This document shows positions 35,919 to 46,634 of a stretch of DNA of 64,000 bases, one piece after another; position 1 is the first letter of the stretch, and every line of letters starts with the position of its first letter. The notes beneath the pieces were generated by a model, which saw nothing but the letters and a program-made list of their open reading frames with translations, was not told the DNA's origin and did not search any database. The DNA comes from Nocardia bovistercoris. GTDB taxonomy: Bacteria; Actinomycetota; Actinomycetes; Mycobacteriales; Mycobacteriaceae. The stretch covers positions 372,001 to 436,000 of the forward strand of contig NZ_JADMLG010000004.1 in NCBI RefSeq assembly GCF_015674855.1. Direction: 5' to 3'. A program made the position numbers and the translations under genes.

Positions 35919-36827
35919 TCAGTGTTTCTTCGGCGTTTCCCGTGCGAATCTCGGCTGGTCGAGCAGGGATTCGATGGCGGCGGCCGTGGGGATCGACGCG
36001 CTCGCGCCGAGCCGGGTGGTTGCCAGCGCACCGGCGGCACACGCGTAGGCAAGCGCGTAGTCGGTACCGCGATGCCAGGACGCGGCGAGCGCACCGGTGA
36101 AACTGTCGCCCGCGCCGGTGGTGTCGACCACCTCGACCCGAGGGCTCGGACACGACGCCGCCTGCCCGTCCGGTCCCCGGTACCGTGCGCCGTCGCCGCC
36201 GAGGGTGGTCACGACGTGCGGCACGATGTCCAGAGCGGCGCCGAGCTCGCGTGCTTCGCCCGAATTGACCACGGCCACATCGACATCGGCCCACAGATTC
36301 GCCGGGAGCCGCGTCACCGGCGACGGGTTGAGCAGCACAGTTGTGCCGTTCACCGCCGCGTGCGCGACCGCCCGCGCCACCGTGGCGATCGGAATCTCCA
36401 ACTGGCACAGCAGGATATCGGCCTCGGCGACGATAGCGAGATCCCGCTCGGTCGGCTCGGCGAAACTCGCGTTGGCGCCGCCGACGACGATGATGCTGTT
36501 CTCACCGCTCGCGTCGACCACGATCGCCGCGACACCGCTGGGCCCCGGCACGGTGCGCAACCCGCGCACCCCGACCCCCGCCGCGATCAGCGTGCCCCGC
36601 AGTTCGGGGGCGAAGACGTCATCGCCCACCGCGCCGAGGAATTCCACCCGCGCCCCCGCGCGACTCGCGGCCACGGCCTGATTGGCGCCCTTGCCGCCGG
36701 GCACGGTGGCGAATCCGGTGCCCAGCACGGTCGCGCCCGGTTCGGGACGACGGTCGGTGGTGGTGACCAGGTCCATATTGATACTGCCGAGCACGGCGAT
36801 CGAAGGCAGGTCGCTTCCTGTGGTCAT
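35919..36827 (-). CDS. rbsK: Ribokinase-like PfkB-family sugar kinase
   Basis: A 302-residue kinase. GSINMDLVT and [17 protein letters not shown] form the sugar pocket, LNPSPV is internal, and [18 protein letters not shown] contains the catalytic Asp and anion hole. The length and the GGKGANQA box fit ribokinase, which makes ribose 5-phosphate from ribose and ATP, though other sugars or nucleosides are possible. The ATG at 36825-36827 was chosen; an upstream extension is Arg-rich and unsupported. Divergent from proA by 191 bases. Confidence 0.85.
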   Translation of the reverse strand: MTTGSDLPSIAVLGSINMDLVTTTDRRPEPGATVLGTGFATVPGGKGANQAVAASRAGARVEFLGAVGDDVFAPELRGTLIAAGVGVRGLRTVPGPSGVAAIVVDASGENSIIVVGGANASFAEPTERDLAIVAEADILLCQLEIPIATVARAVAHAAVNGTTVLLNPSPVTRLPANLWADVDVAVVNSGEARELGAALDIVPHVVTTLGGDGARYRGPDGQAASCPSPRVEVVDTTGAGDSFTGALAASWHRGTDYALAYACAAGALATTRLGASASIPTAAAIESLLDQPRFARETPKKH

Positions 36828-37018
36828 AGCGGCCGACGGTAACGACTCGACGCCTGTCCGGGCCACGAACCCGTGCGGTCGGCGTCGCGGGGTGATTCGG
36901 GCTGTCGACATCGCGGGCGACAGTCGGGATACGCCTGCCTCGGTTCGCCCCGGCATGTCCTCGCGACCTGGTACGGCGGTGGAAATCGCGGTGCGGCGCA
37001 TCAGTAGGCTGTACTGGT

Positions 37019-38284
37019 ATGACGGCAGGAACGACGACCGAGGTCGATACCCGCGAGGTGGTGCACGAGGCCGCGCGCAAGGCTCGCGTCGCGTCCAAGG
37101 CGCTCGCCCGGCTCACGGCCGCGCAGAAGAACGAGGCGCTGCACGCCGCCGCCGACGCGCTGTTGGCGGCGGCCGACACGGTGCTGGCCGCGAATGCCGA
37201 GGACATCGGCGTCGCGCAGGCCGCCGGCACCGAGGAGGCGCTGCTCGATCGGCTGCGTCTCACCAAGGCCCGCGTCGACGGCATCGCCTCCGGTCTGCGC
37301 CAGGTGGCGAGCCTGCCCGATCCGATCGGCACGGTCGTCCGGGGTTCCACACTGCCGAACGGTCTGGAGATCCGGCAGGTCAGGGTGCCGCTCGGGGTGG
37401 TCGGCATGGTCTACGAGGCCCGCCCGAACGTCACCGTCGACGCCTTCGGCCTCGCGCTCAAGTCCGGTAATGCCGCGTTGTTGCGCGGCTCCTCCTCGGC
37501 GGCGCATTCCAACGCGGCGCTGGTCGCGGTGCTGCGGGAATCGTTGGTCGCGCAGGGTATCCCGGCCGACGCGGTGCAGTTGCTGCCGAGTGCGGACCGT
37601 TCCAGCGTGACCCACCTGATCCAGGCGCGCGGCCTGGTCGACGTGGTGATCCCGCGCGGCGGCGCGGGCCTGATCAACGCGGTGGTCCGCGATGCCACGG
37701 TGCCGACCATCGAGACCGGCACCGGCAACTGCCACGTCTACGTGCATGCCGCCGCCGATCTCGACATGGCCGAGCAGATCCTGATCAATGCCAAGACCCG
37801 CAGGCCGAGCGTGTGCAACGCGGCCGAGACGGTGCTGATCGACGACGCCATCGCCACCACGGCGGTGCCGAGGTTGATGGAGGCGCTGGAGCGGCACGGC
37901 GTCACCGTGCACGGCGACCTTCCCGGCCTCACCCCGGCCGACGACCGGGACTGGGGTGATGAATATCTCAGCCTCGACATCGCGTTGGCGGTGGTCGATG
38001 ATCTGGACGCGGCCGTCGCGCACATCGACCGCTGGGGCACCGGGCACACCGAGGCCATCGTCACCGGTGACCTGGCCGCGGCCCGCGAATTCACCGCACG
38101 CGTCGACGCCGCCGCAGTCATGGTCAACGCCTCGACGGCCTTCACCGACGGCGAGCAGTTCGGTTTCGGCGCGGAGATCGGCATCTCCACCCAGAAACTG
38201 CATGCCCGAGGCCCCATGGCGCTTCCCGAACTCACTTCGACAAAATGGATCGTGTGGGGCGACGGTCAGATCCGTCCCGTGTGA
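37019..38284 (+). CDS. proA: Gamma-glutamyl phosphate reductase
   Basis: A 421-residue cytosolic enzyme of proline synthesis; it reduces gamma-glutamyl phosphate to glutamate semialdehyde with [24 protein letters not shown] is the ProA signature, [14 protein letters not shown] the cofactor region and [13 protein letters not shown] contains the nucleophile Cys266. Length is normal. It opens the block that matches the M. tuberculosis order proA, MoxR, VWA. No proB is in the window. Confidence 0.95.
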   Translation: MTAGTTTEVDTREVVHEAARKARVASKALARLTAAQKNEALHAAADALLAAADTVLAANAEDIGVAQAAGTEEALLDRLRLTKARVDGIASGLRQVASLPDPIGTVVRGSTLPNGLEIRQVRVPLGVVGMVYEARPNVTVDAFGLALKSGNAALLRGSSSAAHSNAALVAVLRESLVAQGIPADAVQLLPSADRSSVTHLIQARGLVDVVIPRGGAGLINAVVRDATVPTIETGTGNCHVYVHAAADLDMAEQILINAKTRRPSVCNAAETVLIDDAIATTAVPRLMEALERHGVTVHGDLPGLTPADDRDWGDEYLSLDIALAVVDDLDAAVAHIDRWGTGHTEAIVTGDLAAAREFTARVDAAAVMVNASTAFTDGEQFGFGAEIGISTQKLHARGPMALPELTSTKWIVWGDGQIRPV

Positions 38285-38365
38285 TACGGACCGGTCGGTC
38301 GAGGGTAATTCGTCCTCGCCTCGACAACGGATCCCCCCGTTTGTTCGCCTAGGGAAGGACACCAC

Positions 38366-39250
38366 GTGGCTTCGCAGCAGAGCACGACCCAGGAGCCGAT
38401 CTTCGGCTCGGTCGACGATGTGATCGAGCGGCTGGCCACCACCGGCTACCTCGCCGACAAGGGCACCGCCACCTCGGTGTTCCTGGCCGACCGGCTCGGC
38501 AAACCGCTGTTGATCGAAGGACCGGCAGGCGTCGGCAAGACCGAGCTGGCCCGCGCCGTCGCCCAGACCGCGGGCGCGGAACTGGTGCGCTTGCAGTGCT
38601 ACGAGGGCGTCGACGAGGCGCGCGCACTCTACGAGTGGAATCACGCCAAGCAGATCCTGCGCATCCAGGCGTCGAGCGAGAACGACTGGGCCGAGACCAA
38701 GGCCGACGTGTTCACCGAGGAATTCCTGCTCGCCAGGCCGCTGCTGACCGCGATCCGCCGCACCGATCCCACCGTGCTGCTCATCGACGAGACCGACAAG
38801 GCCGACGTCGAGATCGAAGGTCTGCTGCTCGAGGTGCTCAGCGATTTCGCGGTCACCGTGCCCGAACTCGGCACCATCGTCGCGCAACGCCGCCCGTTCG
38901 TGGTGCTCACCTCCAATGCCACCCGCGAACTGTCCGAAGCGCTCAAGCGGCGCTGTCTGTACCTGCACCTGGATTTCCCCGACGAGGAACTCGAACGCCG
39001 CATCCTGGCCAGCCGGGTGCCCGAACTCTCGGCGGCGGTGGCGGCGCAACTGGTGCGGATCGTGCACGTGCTGCGCGGTATGCAGCTGAAGAAACTGCCC
39101 TCGGTGGCCGAATCCATCGACTGGGGAAATACCCTGCTCGCCCTCGGCATGCACGACCTCGACGACAACACCGTTCGCGCCACCCTCGGCGTGGTGCTGA
39201 AACATCAGAGTGATCACCAGCGCGCGCTGGCCGAACTGAAGTTGGCCTAG
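38366..39250 (+). CDS. MoxR-type AAA+ ATPase
   Basis: A 294-residue AAA+ protein. Walker A is GPAGVGKTE (52-60), Walker B VLLIDETDKAD (Asp141, Glu142), and SNATRELSEALKRRC is the sensor and arginine-finger region. MoxR ATPases work as chaperones with a VWA partner, which is encoded three bases downstream. AGGGAAGG precedes the GTG start. The pair probably matures a metal enzyme or complex; the client is unknown. Confidence 0.9.
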   Translation: MASQQSTTQEPIFGSVDDVIERLATTGYLADKGTATSVFLADRLGKPLLIEGPAGVGKTELARAVAQTAGAELVRLQCYEGVDEARALYEWNHAKQILRIQASSENDWAETKADVFTEEFLLARPLLTAIRRTDPTVLLIDETDKADVEIEGLLLEVLSDFAVTVPELGTIVAQRRPFVVLTSNATRELSEALKRRCLYLHLDFPDEELERRILASRVPELSAAVAAQLVRIVHVLRGMQLKKLPSVAESIDWGNTLLALGMHDLDDNTVRATLGVVLKHQSDHQRALAELKLA

Positions 39251-39252
39251 TC

Positions 39253-40677
39253 GTGGCCGCCGGATCGGGCCGCGACCTCGCGTCCGCGGCCGCTCCGCAC
39301 GGACTGCCGGGCCACCTGGTCGGATTCGTGGAGGCATTGCGGACCCGAGGCATCCCGGTCGGCCCCTCGGAGACGGTGGACGCGGGCCGGGTCGTCACCG
39401 TGCTCGACCTGCTCGACCGCGAGGTGCTGCGGGAAGGACTGGCGTGCGCGCTGCTGCGCCGCACCACCCACCGCGCGACCTTCGACGACCTGTTCGACCT
39501 GTGGTTCCCGGTCGCGATCGGGAAACGCGTGGCCGGAGCCGAGGAGATCGAGATCCCGCGCACGCCCACCGGCCAGGTCGACATCCAGGCGTTGCGCGAC
39601 CTGCTGGCCGATCTGCTGTCCAGGGACGACACGAGCGAAGCTCTCGAACAGTTGGCAACGCAACTGGTCGAACAACTCGGCCAGTACCAGTCCGCGCGCG
39701 GACCGTCCTTCTCGGCGTATCAGGCGCTCAAGGAGGTGCAGCCGCAAACCTTGCTGGCGAAGATCCTGGCAGGACTCGCCGCTGGCCCTGACACCAGCGA
39801 ATTCGATGCCGAGATCGCGCGCCGGGCCGCGCGCGGACGCATCGACGCGTTCCGTGCCACCGTCGAGGCCGAGACGCGCAGGCGGGTGGCCGAACGCATC
39901 GGCCGCGAGCGCGTCGCCACCTACGGTGTCGCGCGGCAGGCCGAGGACGTGGACTTCCTGCGCGCCTCCGAACGCGAACTGGTCGAACTGCGCCGCGGCA
40001 CGCAGCGGCTGGCGCGCATTCTGGCCTCGCGACTCGCGGTGCGGCGCAGGCACGCGCGGCGTGGGGAGATCGACCTGCGCAAGACGCTGCGCAAATCCAT
40101 GTCGACCGGCGGCGTGCCGATCGATCTGGTGAACCGCAAACCCCGGCCGGGCAGGCCGGAACTCGTACTGCTCTGCGACGTGTCGGGTTCGGTGGCCGGA
40201 TTCAGCAATTTCACGCTGCTGCTGGTGAGCGCGCTGCGCGAACAGTTCTCGCGGGTGCGCATCTTCGCCTTCGTCGACCGCACCGACGAGGTCACGAAGT
40301 ATTTCGACCCGCACACCCAACTCGACAGCGCGATGAGCAAGATCTTCTCCGAATCCCAGGTCGTCGGCTACGACGGGCATTCCGATTACGGCCACGCGCT
40401 CAGCACGTTCGTCACCGAATTCCCCGAGGCCGTCACCAGTCGCAGTTCGCTGCTCATCCTCGGGGACGCGCGCACCAATTACCGCGATCCGGAACTGGCG
40501 ACGCTGCGGTCGCTGGTCGGGGTCGCCAAGCACGCGCACTGGCTCAATCCGGAACCGCTGAACCAGTGGGGTTCGGGCGATTCGGCGGCCGACCGCTACC
40601 GCGAAGTCATCGAAATGCACGAATGCCGTTCGGCCCGACAGTTGACCGAAGTGGTCTCCCGACTGCTGCCGGTGTGA
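39253..40677 (+). CDS. VWA-domain (CoxE-like) protein
   Basis: A 474-residue protein. The N-terminal half is helical. The C-terminal von Willebrand A domain begins at LLCDVSGSVAGFSNF (MIDAS DxSxS at 309-313) and continues with RIFAFVDRTDEV and YDGHSDYGHAL. With the MoxR ATPase just upstream it forms the usual MoxR-VWA pair. It has no signal peptide, so it acts in the cytosol. The GTG start at 39253 follows the MoxR stop by two bases. Confidence 0.9.
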   Translation: MAAGSGRDLASAAAPHGLPGHLVGFVEALRTRGIPVGPSETVDAGRVVTVLDLLDREVLREGLACALLRRTTHRATFDDLFDLWFPVAIGKRVAGAEEIEIPRTPTGQVDIQALRDLLADLLSRDDTSEALEQLATQLVEQLGQYQSARGPSFSAYQALKEVQPQTLLAKILAGLAAGPDTSEFDAEIARRAARGRIDAFRATVEAETRRRVAERIGRERVATYGVARQAEDVDFLRASERELVELRRGTQRLARILASRLAVRRRHARRGEIDLRKTLRKSMSTGGVPIDLVNRKPRPGRPELVLLCDVSGSVAGFSNFTLLLVSALREQFSRVRIFAFVDRTDEVTKYFDPHTQLDSAMSKIFSESQVVGYDGHSDYGHALSTFVTEFPEAVTSRSSLLILGDARTNYRDPELATLRSLVGVAKHAHWLNPEPLNQWGSGDSAADRYREVIEMHECRSARQLTEVVSRLLPV

Positions 40678-40687
40678 GGAGACGGAT

Positions 40688-41023
40688 ATGGACGGCGCCG
40701 AGGTGCTGGCCTACTGCCTGAGCAAACCGGGCGCGCGCCGCGACGAGCCGTGGGAGGGCGATGTCGTGGCCAAGGTCGGCGACAAGATCTTCGCTTTCCT
40801 CGGCCCCGAGTCGGTCGGGTTGAAATGCGGCGCGTCCCGCCTCGAAGCCGACGAACTGGTCGCGCAGTATCCCGAGGATGTCTCGGTATCGCCGTATATC
40901 GGTCGCTACGGCTGGAACAAGGTCGGGCTCGGCGGCGCGGTCCCCGATGACGAGGTCCGTGAACTCGTCGATCAGTCCTATGACGCGATCGTCGCCAAAC
41001 TGCCCAAAACCAAACGTCCCTGA
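40688..41023 (+). CDS. MmcQ/YjbR-family protein
   Basis: A 111-residue alpha/beta protein. PGARRDEPWEGDVVAKVGDK and KIFAFLG, GLKCGASRLEADEL and GRYGWNKVGLGG fit the YjbR (CyaY-like fold) family. A DNA-binding role has been proposed for the family; the actual function is not known. GGAGACGG ends three bases before the ATG. It starts 10 bases after the VWA stop and is likely cotranscribed. Confidence 0.85.
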   Translation: MDGAEVLAYCLSKPGARRDEPWEGDVVAKVGDKIFAFLGPESVGLKCGASRLEADELVAQYPEDVSVSPYIGRYGWNKVGLGGAVPDDEVRELVDQSYDAIVAKLPKTKRP

Positions 41024-41136
41024 GCGATTTCCGCACCTCGCGGTGTTCGGGCGGGCCGATTGTCACATTTCGGCGCGCCCGCGCGATAACGAAGTTGTAT
41101 GCCGATCGGGCTGTCGCCGAGCCGTGCCCGAAAGAA

Positions 41137-41148
41137 TTCCTTAAGGAA
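41137..41148. promoter_or_regulatory. 12-bp perfect palindrome TTCCTTAAGGAA
   Basis: A perfect AT-rich palindrome in a GC-rich intergenic stretch, 32 bases upstream of the TPR-like gene. It may be a regulator half-site pair; no family is recognised. Confidence 0.4.
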
Positions 41149-41180
41149 ATCGTTGGGCGCGGTGTCGACGATCCTCAGCC

Positions 41181-42227
41181 ATGGTGCGGAGAATGCCGGA
41201 GGGCGGGGTGCCCGCTGACGGCGACGTGAGTGCTGCGTCGCCTGCTCCGAGGGGGCGCTCACTCGACCCGCTGGATGTGGGCTCGGCAGCGGGTCCGCCG
41301 AGTGCGGATCCAGCGTCGGACATGGCGTCGCGCGACCTGGCGGGCAGCGTCAGGATGCCGAAGCATGCCCGCGCGGATTCGGCAGCGGCGGGTCCGGCTG
41401 CCGTGTCTGACACCGCAGCCGCCGATCGGGCCGAGGCCGCCGTGGAACTCGCGCGACAGGCCGCGATTCATTTGCTGGACGACCCCGAACTCGCCGAGCG
41501 GCAGTTGCGCGAGGCGCTGACGCTCGGTGCGCGCGCACTGCCCGCCGAGCATCTGGCGCGACTGGGATCGCAGCTGGTCATGGTCATATCGGGGCAGGCG
41601 GGGCGGGAGGAGGAACTCGCCGACGCGGCGTTGCGGGCGGCGGCGCGCTGGGACGGTATCTCCGACGCCGACGCGACCCACCTGACCTTCGTCGCGGCCC
41701 GCGCCCACTTCCGCGCCGGTCGTCACGGTGCGGCCGCCGCCCTGTTCGAGCAGCCGATCGCGGCGGGCGCCGCACCCTATCCCGGCACCGAGATGGCCGT
41801 ATTGCGCTCCCAGTACGGCAAGTCGCTGACCATGGTCGGGCGTCATCGTGAGGCGGCGCGGCAGTTCGCCGAGGCCGCGCGACTGATCGAGAACCGGCCG
41901 GAGCAGGTGCGGTTGCGCGCCGAACTGGCCGCCGCGGCGGCTTCGGCGCTGGACGCCTGCGGGGAGGACGATCAGGCTCGGGTCGACTACCTGCGCGCGG
42001 CCGACCTGTGGGGCGAACTCGACCGCGTGGCGGCCCGCGCGCGCTGTCTCCGCTCGGCTGCCTGGCTCGAGTTCTGGGGCGGCGCCGAATCGGGGGAGGA
42101 GCGCGCGCTCACCGCACTGCGCGACCTGGTCGCCGAACTCGAGCGACTCGACCCGAGTCACGAAGTAACCGCGGAACTGGCCCACACCCGTCGGCAGCTG
42201 GCGAATATGCGGGCACGCGAACAGTGA
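41181..42227 (+). CDS. TPR-like helical protein, function unknown
   Basis: A 348-residue protein. The first 80 residues are disordered (Pro, Ala, Ser, Asp). From about residue 85 the sequence is a series of Ala/Leu-rich helix pairs such as AEAAVELARQAAIHLLDD, AEHLARLGSQLVMVISGQAG and REAARQFAEAARLIE, as in tetratricopeptide scaffolds. No signal peptide. I do not recognise a named family. The start is uncertain because the N-terminal region is low in complexity; an internal start is possible. Confidence 0.65.
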   Translation: MVRRMPEGGVPADGDVSAASPAPRGRSLDPLDVGSAAGPPSADPASDMASRDLAGSVRMPKHARADSAAAGPAAVSDTAAADRAEAAVELARQAAIHLLDDPELAERQLREALTLGARALPAEHLARLGSQLVMVISGQAGREEELADAALRAAARWDGISDADATHLTFVAARAHFRAGRHGAAAALFEQPIAAGAAPYPGTEMAVLRSQYGKSLTMVGRHREAARQFAEAARLIENRPEQVRLRAELAAAAASALDACGEDDQARVDYLRAADLWGELDRVAARARCLRSAAWLEFWGGAESGEERALTALRDLVAELERLDPSHEVTAELAHTRRQLANMRAREQ

Positions 42228-42328
42228 AGCCGCCATTGGCGGATGTTTGGAATGTCTTTGGCGCGCTCGCGCATCGTGGACTCCACAAGGGGGACAAGCC
42301 CCGGCACATCGAGTATTCGGAGTTCGAC

Positions 42329-43039
42329 ATGAGGAAGTTCGCCGCCGCACTGGCCATCGCCGGGATGATGACCGCGTCACTGACCGCCTGCGCGGCCGGG
42401 TTGGAATCGAATGCGAGCGCCCAGCCGGTCGCGCAGGCGCCGCAGCACGCAGGCGGTTTCAGCGCGGCGTCGGTGCGCTTGGAAGGACCCGGCTACCGGA
42501 TCGACGTACCGCAGGTCACCGGCGGGTCCGACGCCGCCCGCACGGAGTTCAACAACGCCATGCGGGCGCTCGCGCAGACCTGGATCGACCGGGTGGAGAC
42601 CACCTTCACCCTCGAACCCGGACACGGTCAGGTCACCTACATCGGTACCAGGGTGGTCAGCGGCCTGCTCGTCGTCAGCACCTACGGCGAGGGCGCCGCG
42701 CATCCCAACAATGCCTACGAATCGCATGTGACCAATGCCGACACCGGCGCGGCGATCACCCTGCGCGACCTGTTCACCGATACCCAGGCGGGCCTGAACG
42801 CGCTGGCCGAGCAGGCCGCGATCGAGGTGCCGAAGACCCGCGCGGGGGACACCTACTTCAAGAGCGGCATCGAGGCCACCGAGTTCAACTACCGGCTGTG
42901 GTTGGCGACCCCCGGCGGCATGGAGATCCACCTCGGTGAGATCGCCAGCCATGCCGCGGGCGACATCGTCATCACCGTGCCGTGGTCGAAGCTGGATTCG
43001 GTGCTGAAGCCCGGCATCCGCGACATCGTCTCCAGCTGA
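42329..43039 (+). CDS. DUF3298/RsiV-like secreted lipoprotein
   Basis: A 236-residue precursor. [21 protein letters not shown] is a signal peptide with lipobox LTAC (Cys21), so it should be lipid-anchored outside the membrane. The mature region has [11 protein letters not shown], then [32 protein letters not shown] and [20 protein letters not shown], the arrangement of MPT64/DUF3298 proteins. Function unknown. The start ATG was chosen because the signal peptide begins there. A strong hairpin follows its stop. Confidence 0.8.
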   Translation: MRKFAAALAIAGMMTASLTACAAGLESNASAQPVAQAPQHAGGFSAASVRLEGPGYRIDVPQVTGGSDAARTEFNNAMRALAQTWIDRVETTFTLEPGHGQVTYIGTRVVSGLLVVSTYGEGAAHPNNAYESHVTNADTGAAITLRDLFTDTQAGLNALAEQAAIEVPKTRAGDTYFKSGIEATEFNYRLWLATPGGMEIHLGEIASHAAGDIVITVPWSKLDSVLKPGIRDIVSS

Positions 43040-43049
43040 GTGTCCGCGA

Positions 43050-43083
43050 ACGGCCCGTCACCGTGACAACGGTGGCGGGCCGT
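43050..43083 (+). terminator. Long hairpin terminator after the DUF3298 lipoprotein
   Basis: ACGGCCCGTCACCGT (43050-43064) pairs with ACGGTGGCGGGCCGT (43069-43083) around a 4-base loop: 15 pairs with one G-U. It lies 10 bases after the stop and has no T tract, as is common for actinobacterial terminators. It insulates nadD from the upstream gene. Confidence 0.75.
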
Positions 43084-43127
43084 CGTCGCGTGTGGCCGCC
43101 GCGGGGCACCGGTTAAGCTCGACACTC

Positions 43128-43772
43128 ATGCAAGAGACAGGGCGGTCCGGCCGCAAGCTGGGCGTCATGGGCGGGACCTTCGATCCCATCCATCACGGCC
43201 ACCTGGTCGCCGCCAGCGAAGTGGCCCATCGGTTCGACCTCGACGAGGTCGTCTTCGTGCCGACTGGTCAGCCGTGGCAGAAGGCGGACAAGCAGGTCAG
43301 CCCCGCCGAGGACCGCTATCTGATGACGGTGATCGCGACCGCGTCCAATCCCCGCTTCTCGGTCAGCCGCGCCGACATCGACCGAGGCAAGGTCACCTAC
43401 ACCGTGGACACCCTGCGCGAGACGCGGGCCAAGCATCCGGACGCCGAGCTGTACTTCATCACCGGTGCGGACGCGCTGGCCAACATCCTGACATGGCAGG
43501 ATTGGTCCGAACTGTTCGAACTGGCGAAGTTCGTCGGGGTGAGTCGACCGGGGTACGAGCTGAACACCGATCATCTGCGGGAACATCTACGCGATCTTCC
43601 CGGCGACGCGGTGACCATGATCGAAATCCCGGCCTTGGCGATCTCGTCGAGCGAATGCCGTCGCCGCGCCGCCGAGAACCGGCCGGTGTGGTACCTCGTC
43701 CCGGACGGCGTGGTGCAGTACATATCGAAGCGGCGCCTCTACGTGCCCGCAGAGCGGAAGGTAACTGAATGA
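43128..43772 (+). CDS. nadD: Nicotinate-nucleotide adenylyltransferase
   Basis: A 214-residue nucleotidyltransferase that makes deamido-NAD from nicotinate mononucleotide and [22 protein letters not shown] contains the H-X-G-H ATP-binding motif, [10 protein letters not shown] and [14 protein letters not shown] are family segments and ISSSECRRR is the second ATP motif. The ATG at 43128 fits the usual length. Its stop overlaps the rsfS start (ATGA). Confidence 0.95.
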   Translation: MQETGRSGRKLGVMGGTFDPIHHGHLVAASEVAHRFDLDEVVFVPTGQPWQKADKQVSPAEDRYLMTVIATASNPRFSVSRADIDRGKVTYTVDTLRETRAKHPDAELYFITGADALANILTWQDWSELFELAKFVGVSRPGYELNTDHLREHLRDLPGDAVTMIEIPALAISSSECRRRAAENRPVWYLVPDGVVQYISKRRLYVPAERKVTE

Positions 43773-44149
43773 CGGCATCTGTCGAGTCGGTCGAGATCGC
43801 GCAGGTCGCCGCGCGCGCCGCGGACGAGAAGCTGGCTGCCGACGTCGTAGTGCTCGACGTCTCCGAACAGTTGGTGATCACCGACTGCTTCGTGATCGCC
43901 TCCGCGCCGAACGAACGCCAGGTAAACGCCATCGTCGACAATGTCGAGGAGCGGTTGCGCGAGGCCGGGCACAAGCCGGTGCGGCGCGAGGGCACCCGCG
44001 AGGGCCGGTGGGCGTTGCTCGACTACGTCGATGTCGTCGTACACATCCAGCACAACGACGAGCGTAATTTCTATGCGCTGGAACGGCTCTGGAAGGATTG
44101 TCCGGTGGTCCCGGTGGACGGGATCGGCGATCCGCGCGCGAGTGAATGA
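43769..44149 (+). CDS. rsfS: Ribosomal silencing factor RsfS
   Basis: A 126-residue protein. [20 protein letters not shown] and [20 protein letters not shown] then [10 protein letters not shown] are standard for RsfS/Iojap. It binds ribosomal protein L14 and blocks subunit joining when nutrients are short. Coupled to nadD by a four-base overlap, an arrangement found in many bacteria. Confidence 0.95.
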   Translation: MTASVESVEIAQVAARAADEKLAADVVVLDVSEQLVITDCFVIASAPNERQVNAIVDNVEERLREAGHKPVRREGTREGRWALLDYVDVVVHIQHNDERNFYALERLWKDCPVVPVDGIGDPRASE

Positions 44150-44191
44150 GCGGATCGCCGGATATCTCAGCTCGTTCACCACGGAGGCACG

Positions 44192-44851
44192 ATGAACAAG
44201 TACGCGAGCGTGCGCACACTGATCCTGTTGCGCCACGGGCAGACCGAATGGAATGCCGCGGATCGCATGCAGGGCCAGATCGACACCGATCTCACCGAAC
44301 TCGGGCGTCGGCAGGCGAAGGAGGCGGCACGGGAACTGGTTTCGCGCAATGCGATAGCGATCGTGTCGTCGGATCTCAAGCGCGCGCACGACACCGCGGC
44401 GGCGTTGTCCGAGCACACCGAGGTGCCGGTGGTCCTCGATCGGCGGCTGCGGGAGACCCACCTCGGTGACTGGGAGGGGTTGACCCACCTCGAGGTCGAC
44501 GCCGATTATCCGGGCGCGCGGGTCGCGTGGCGGCTCGACGCCGAATATCGCCCGCCGAACGGGGAGAGCAAACTCGAGGTCGGCGCGCGTTCGCTGCCGG
44601 TTGTCCAGGAATTGTTCGCGCGGCGGCAGGATTGGCCTGGCCGGACTATCATCCTGGTGGCGCACGGCGGGCTGATCGCGGGCTTGACGGCCGCGCTGCT
44701 GGATCTGCCGCCGCGGAACTGGCCCATTCTCGGTGGGCTGGCCAATACCAGTTGGGTGCAGTTGAGCAGTCACGGTCCCGGCATCGAACAGCCGGGTTGG
44801 CGCCTCGATGTGTGGAACGCAGCGGCGAAGGTAGCTCCCGATGTCCTCTGA
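44192..44851 (+). CDS. gpgP: Glucosyl-3-phosphoglycerate phosphatase
   Basis: A 219-residue histidine phosphatase. [19 protein letters not shown] holds the phosphorylated His15, [11 protein letters not shown] the general-acid Glu and [12 protein letters not shown] the second His. By position (nadD, rsfS, then this gene) it matches Rv2419c, GpgP, which dephosphorylates glucosyl-3-phosphoglycerate in the methylglucose lipopolysaccharide pathway. Sequence alone would allow other phosphate substrates. The next gene overlaps by 11 bases. Confidence 0.85.
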   Translation: MNKYASVRTLILLRHGQTEWNAADRMQGQIDTDLTELGRRQAKEAARELVSRNAIAIVSSDLKRAHDTAAALSEHTEVPVVLDRRLRETHLGDWEGLTHLEVDADYPGARVAWRLDAEYRPPNGESKLEVGARSLPVVQELFARRQDWPGRTIILVAHGGLIAGLTAALLDLPPRNWPILGGLANTSWVQLSSHGPGIEQPGWRLDVWNAAAKVAPDVL

Positions 44852-45683
44852 AGTGATGCCCACTGAAGATGCCGTCCGGTCGGTACCGGACGATGCTCCC
44901 GAGAAGGCGGCCGAATCGGGCGCGGAGAGCGTCACGCCTGTCGCCGCGGAGCGGACCGCGCCGACCGGGCGGGAATCCGGGCGACCGGTATTGCTCGTGA
45001 TCGCCGATTCGCTGTCCTACTTCGGGCCGAAAGGCGGACTGCCCGCCGACCATCCGAGGATCTGGCCGAATCTGGTCGGCGCGGAACTGGAGTGGGACGT
45101 GGAACTGGTCGGTCGCATCGGCTGGACCTGCCGCGATGGCTACTGGGCGCTCATCGGCGATCCGAGGGTGTGGGCGACGGTGCCGAACGCGGGCGCCGTG
45201 GTCTTCGCCGTCGGCGGCATGGACACCCTGCCGTCGCCGCTGCCGACCGCGCTGCGCGAACTCATCCGGTACGTGCGCCCGTCGTGGCTGCGCCGGATCG
45301 TGCGCAACACCTACAACTGGCTGCAACCTCGGCTGTCCAAACTCGGGCGTCCGGTGGCGTTGCCGCCGAAGGTCAGCGTCGACTACCTGGAACAGTCGCG
45401 GGCGGCGCTCGCGCAACTGCGCCCCGAACTGCCGTTCGTCGCCGTACTGCCCTCGGTGCACGACTGCGAGGCATACGGGCGCGTGCATCGCGGACGCGAA
45501 CCCGCGGTGCGGGCGCTGCGCGCATGGTCGCAGCGCAGCGGCGTGCCGCTGGTCGACCTCGCGGAAGCGGTGCGCGACAACATCTTCTCCGGCGACGCCA
45601 ACCCCGACGGCATCCACTGGGGCTGGGCCGGACACAGCGCCGTGGCAACCGCGATGGTGAAGACCTTGCAGGAGGTTCGGTAG
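44841..45683 (+). CDS. octT: Diglucosylglycerate octanoyltransferase (SGNH fold)
   Basis: A 280-residue SGNH-type enzyme. [16 protein letters not shown] gives the Ser (about 57), [14 protein letters not shown] the Asn/Gly block region and [13 protein letters not shown] the Asp-X2-His. The first 45 residues are disordered. It matches the position of Rv2418c, OctT, which octanoylates diglucosylglycerate, an early precursor of methylglucose lipopolysaccharide. With gpgP just upstream the two act in one pathway. Confidence 0.8.
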   Translation: MSSEVMPTEDAVRSVPDDAPEKAAESGAESVTPVAAERTAPTGRESGRPVLLVIADSLSYFGPKGGLPADHPRIWPNLVGAELEWDVELVGRIGWTCRDGYWALIGDPRVWATVPNAGAVVFAVGGMDTLPSPLPTALRELIRYVRPSWLRRIVRNTYNWLQPRLSKLGRPVALPPKVSVDYLEQSRAALAQLRPELPFVAVLPSVHDCEAYGRVHRGREPAVRALRAWSQRSGVPLVDLAEAVRDNIFSGDANPDGIHWGWAGHSAVATAMVKTLQEVR

Positions 45684-45686
45684 TCC

Positions 45687-46550
45687 GTGGCCGTCGTGGT
45701 CGTCACCGATTCGTCCTCGAGCCTGCCTGCCGAACTCACCGCCGAGTGGGGCATCGTCGTCGCGCCGCTGCACGTGCTCGTCGGCGACCGCACGGTGCGC
45801 GAGGGCGTCGATCCGATCGAGATCGATTACAGCGCGGACACCGTGAGCACCTCCGCCGCGTCCCCCGGCGAACTGCGCGAAGTCTACGAACAGGCGCTGG
45901 AACGCAGCCGCGGCGACGGCGTGGTCGCCGTGCACCTGTCCAGGCAACTGTCCGCGACCTGGGAAGCGGGCGTCCAAGCGGTGCGCGACATGGACGCCGC
46001 CGACCGCGTGCGCGTCGTCGACTCTCTCGGCGCCGGACTCGCGACCGGACTGCCGACCCTGGCCGCCGCCCGCCGCGCCCGCGCGGGCGCCGCGTTGGAC
46101 GCGGTCTACGAGGCCGCGGTCACAGCGGCGCGGCGAGCACGCACCTTCATCCTGGTCAACCGCACCGAACAGCTTCGCAAAGGCGGTCGACTGAGCAGCG
46201 CGGCGGTCTTCTTCGGCAGCGAACTGGTCACCAAACCGCTGTTGCAGATCGTGGAAGGACGCCTCGAACTGCGCGAGAAGGTCCGCACCAGATCCAAGGC
46301 GTACGGCAGGCTGGTCGCGGCAGCGGTGGAGGCGGCGGGCACCGACGGCGCCGCCGTCGCGGTGCAGCATCTCGGCGCGCCCGAGGCGGCCGACATCGTC
46401 AGCGGCCAGTTGCGCGAACAACTGCCCGACATCCGCGAACTCATCGTCGCCGAATTCGGCCCGGCCCTCGGCGTGCACCTCGGCGTCGGCGCGGTCGGAG
46501 TACTCGTGGTGCCCGGAGGCTGCGATCTGCCGACAGATGGCGCCGGGTGA
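45687..46550 (+). CDS. DegV-family fatty-acid-binding protein
   Basis: A 287-residue protein. VVVVTDSSSSLPAELTAEWG, VSTSAASPGELREVYEQAL and HLSRQLSATWEAGV, then RTEQLRKGGRLSSAAVF, are the DegV signatures that surround one buried fatty acid. In Gram-positives, such proteins hand exogenous fatty acids to a FakA kinase; FakA is not in the window. GTG start at 45687, three bases after octT. Matches Rv2417c in position. Confidence 0.9.
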   Translation: MAVVVVTDSSSSLPAELTAEWGIVVAPLHVLVGDRTVREGVDPIEIDYSADTVSTSAASPGELREVYEQALERSRGDGVVAVHLSRQLSATWEAGVQAVRDMDAADRVRVVDSLGAGLATGLPTLAAARRARAGAALDAVYEAAVTAARRARTFILVNRTEQLRKGGRLSSAAVFFGSELVTKPLLQIVEGRLELREKVRTRSKAYGRLVAAAVEAAGTDGAAVAVQHLGAPEAADIVSGQLREQLPDIRELIVAEFGPALGVHLGVGAVGVLVVPGGCDLPTDGAG

Positions 46551-46634
46551 GCGGGGCGTCCCGATCGGGAAAGGCTCGAATCGTGTCGAGTGCAACAGGT
46601 GCCGCTCACGTAGGTGATCATTAGCATCACGATC

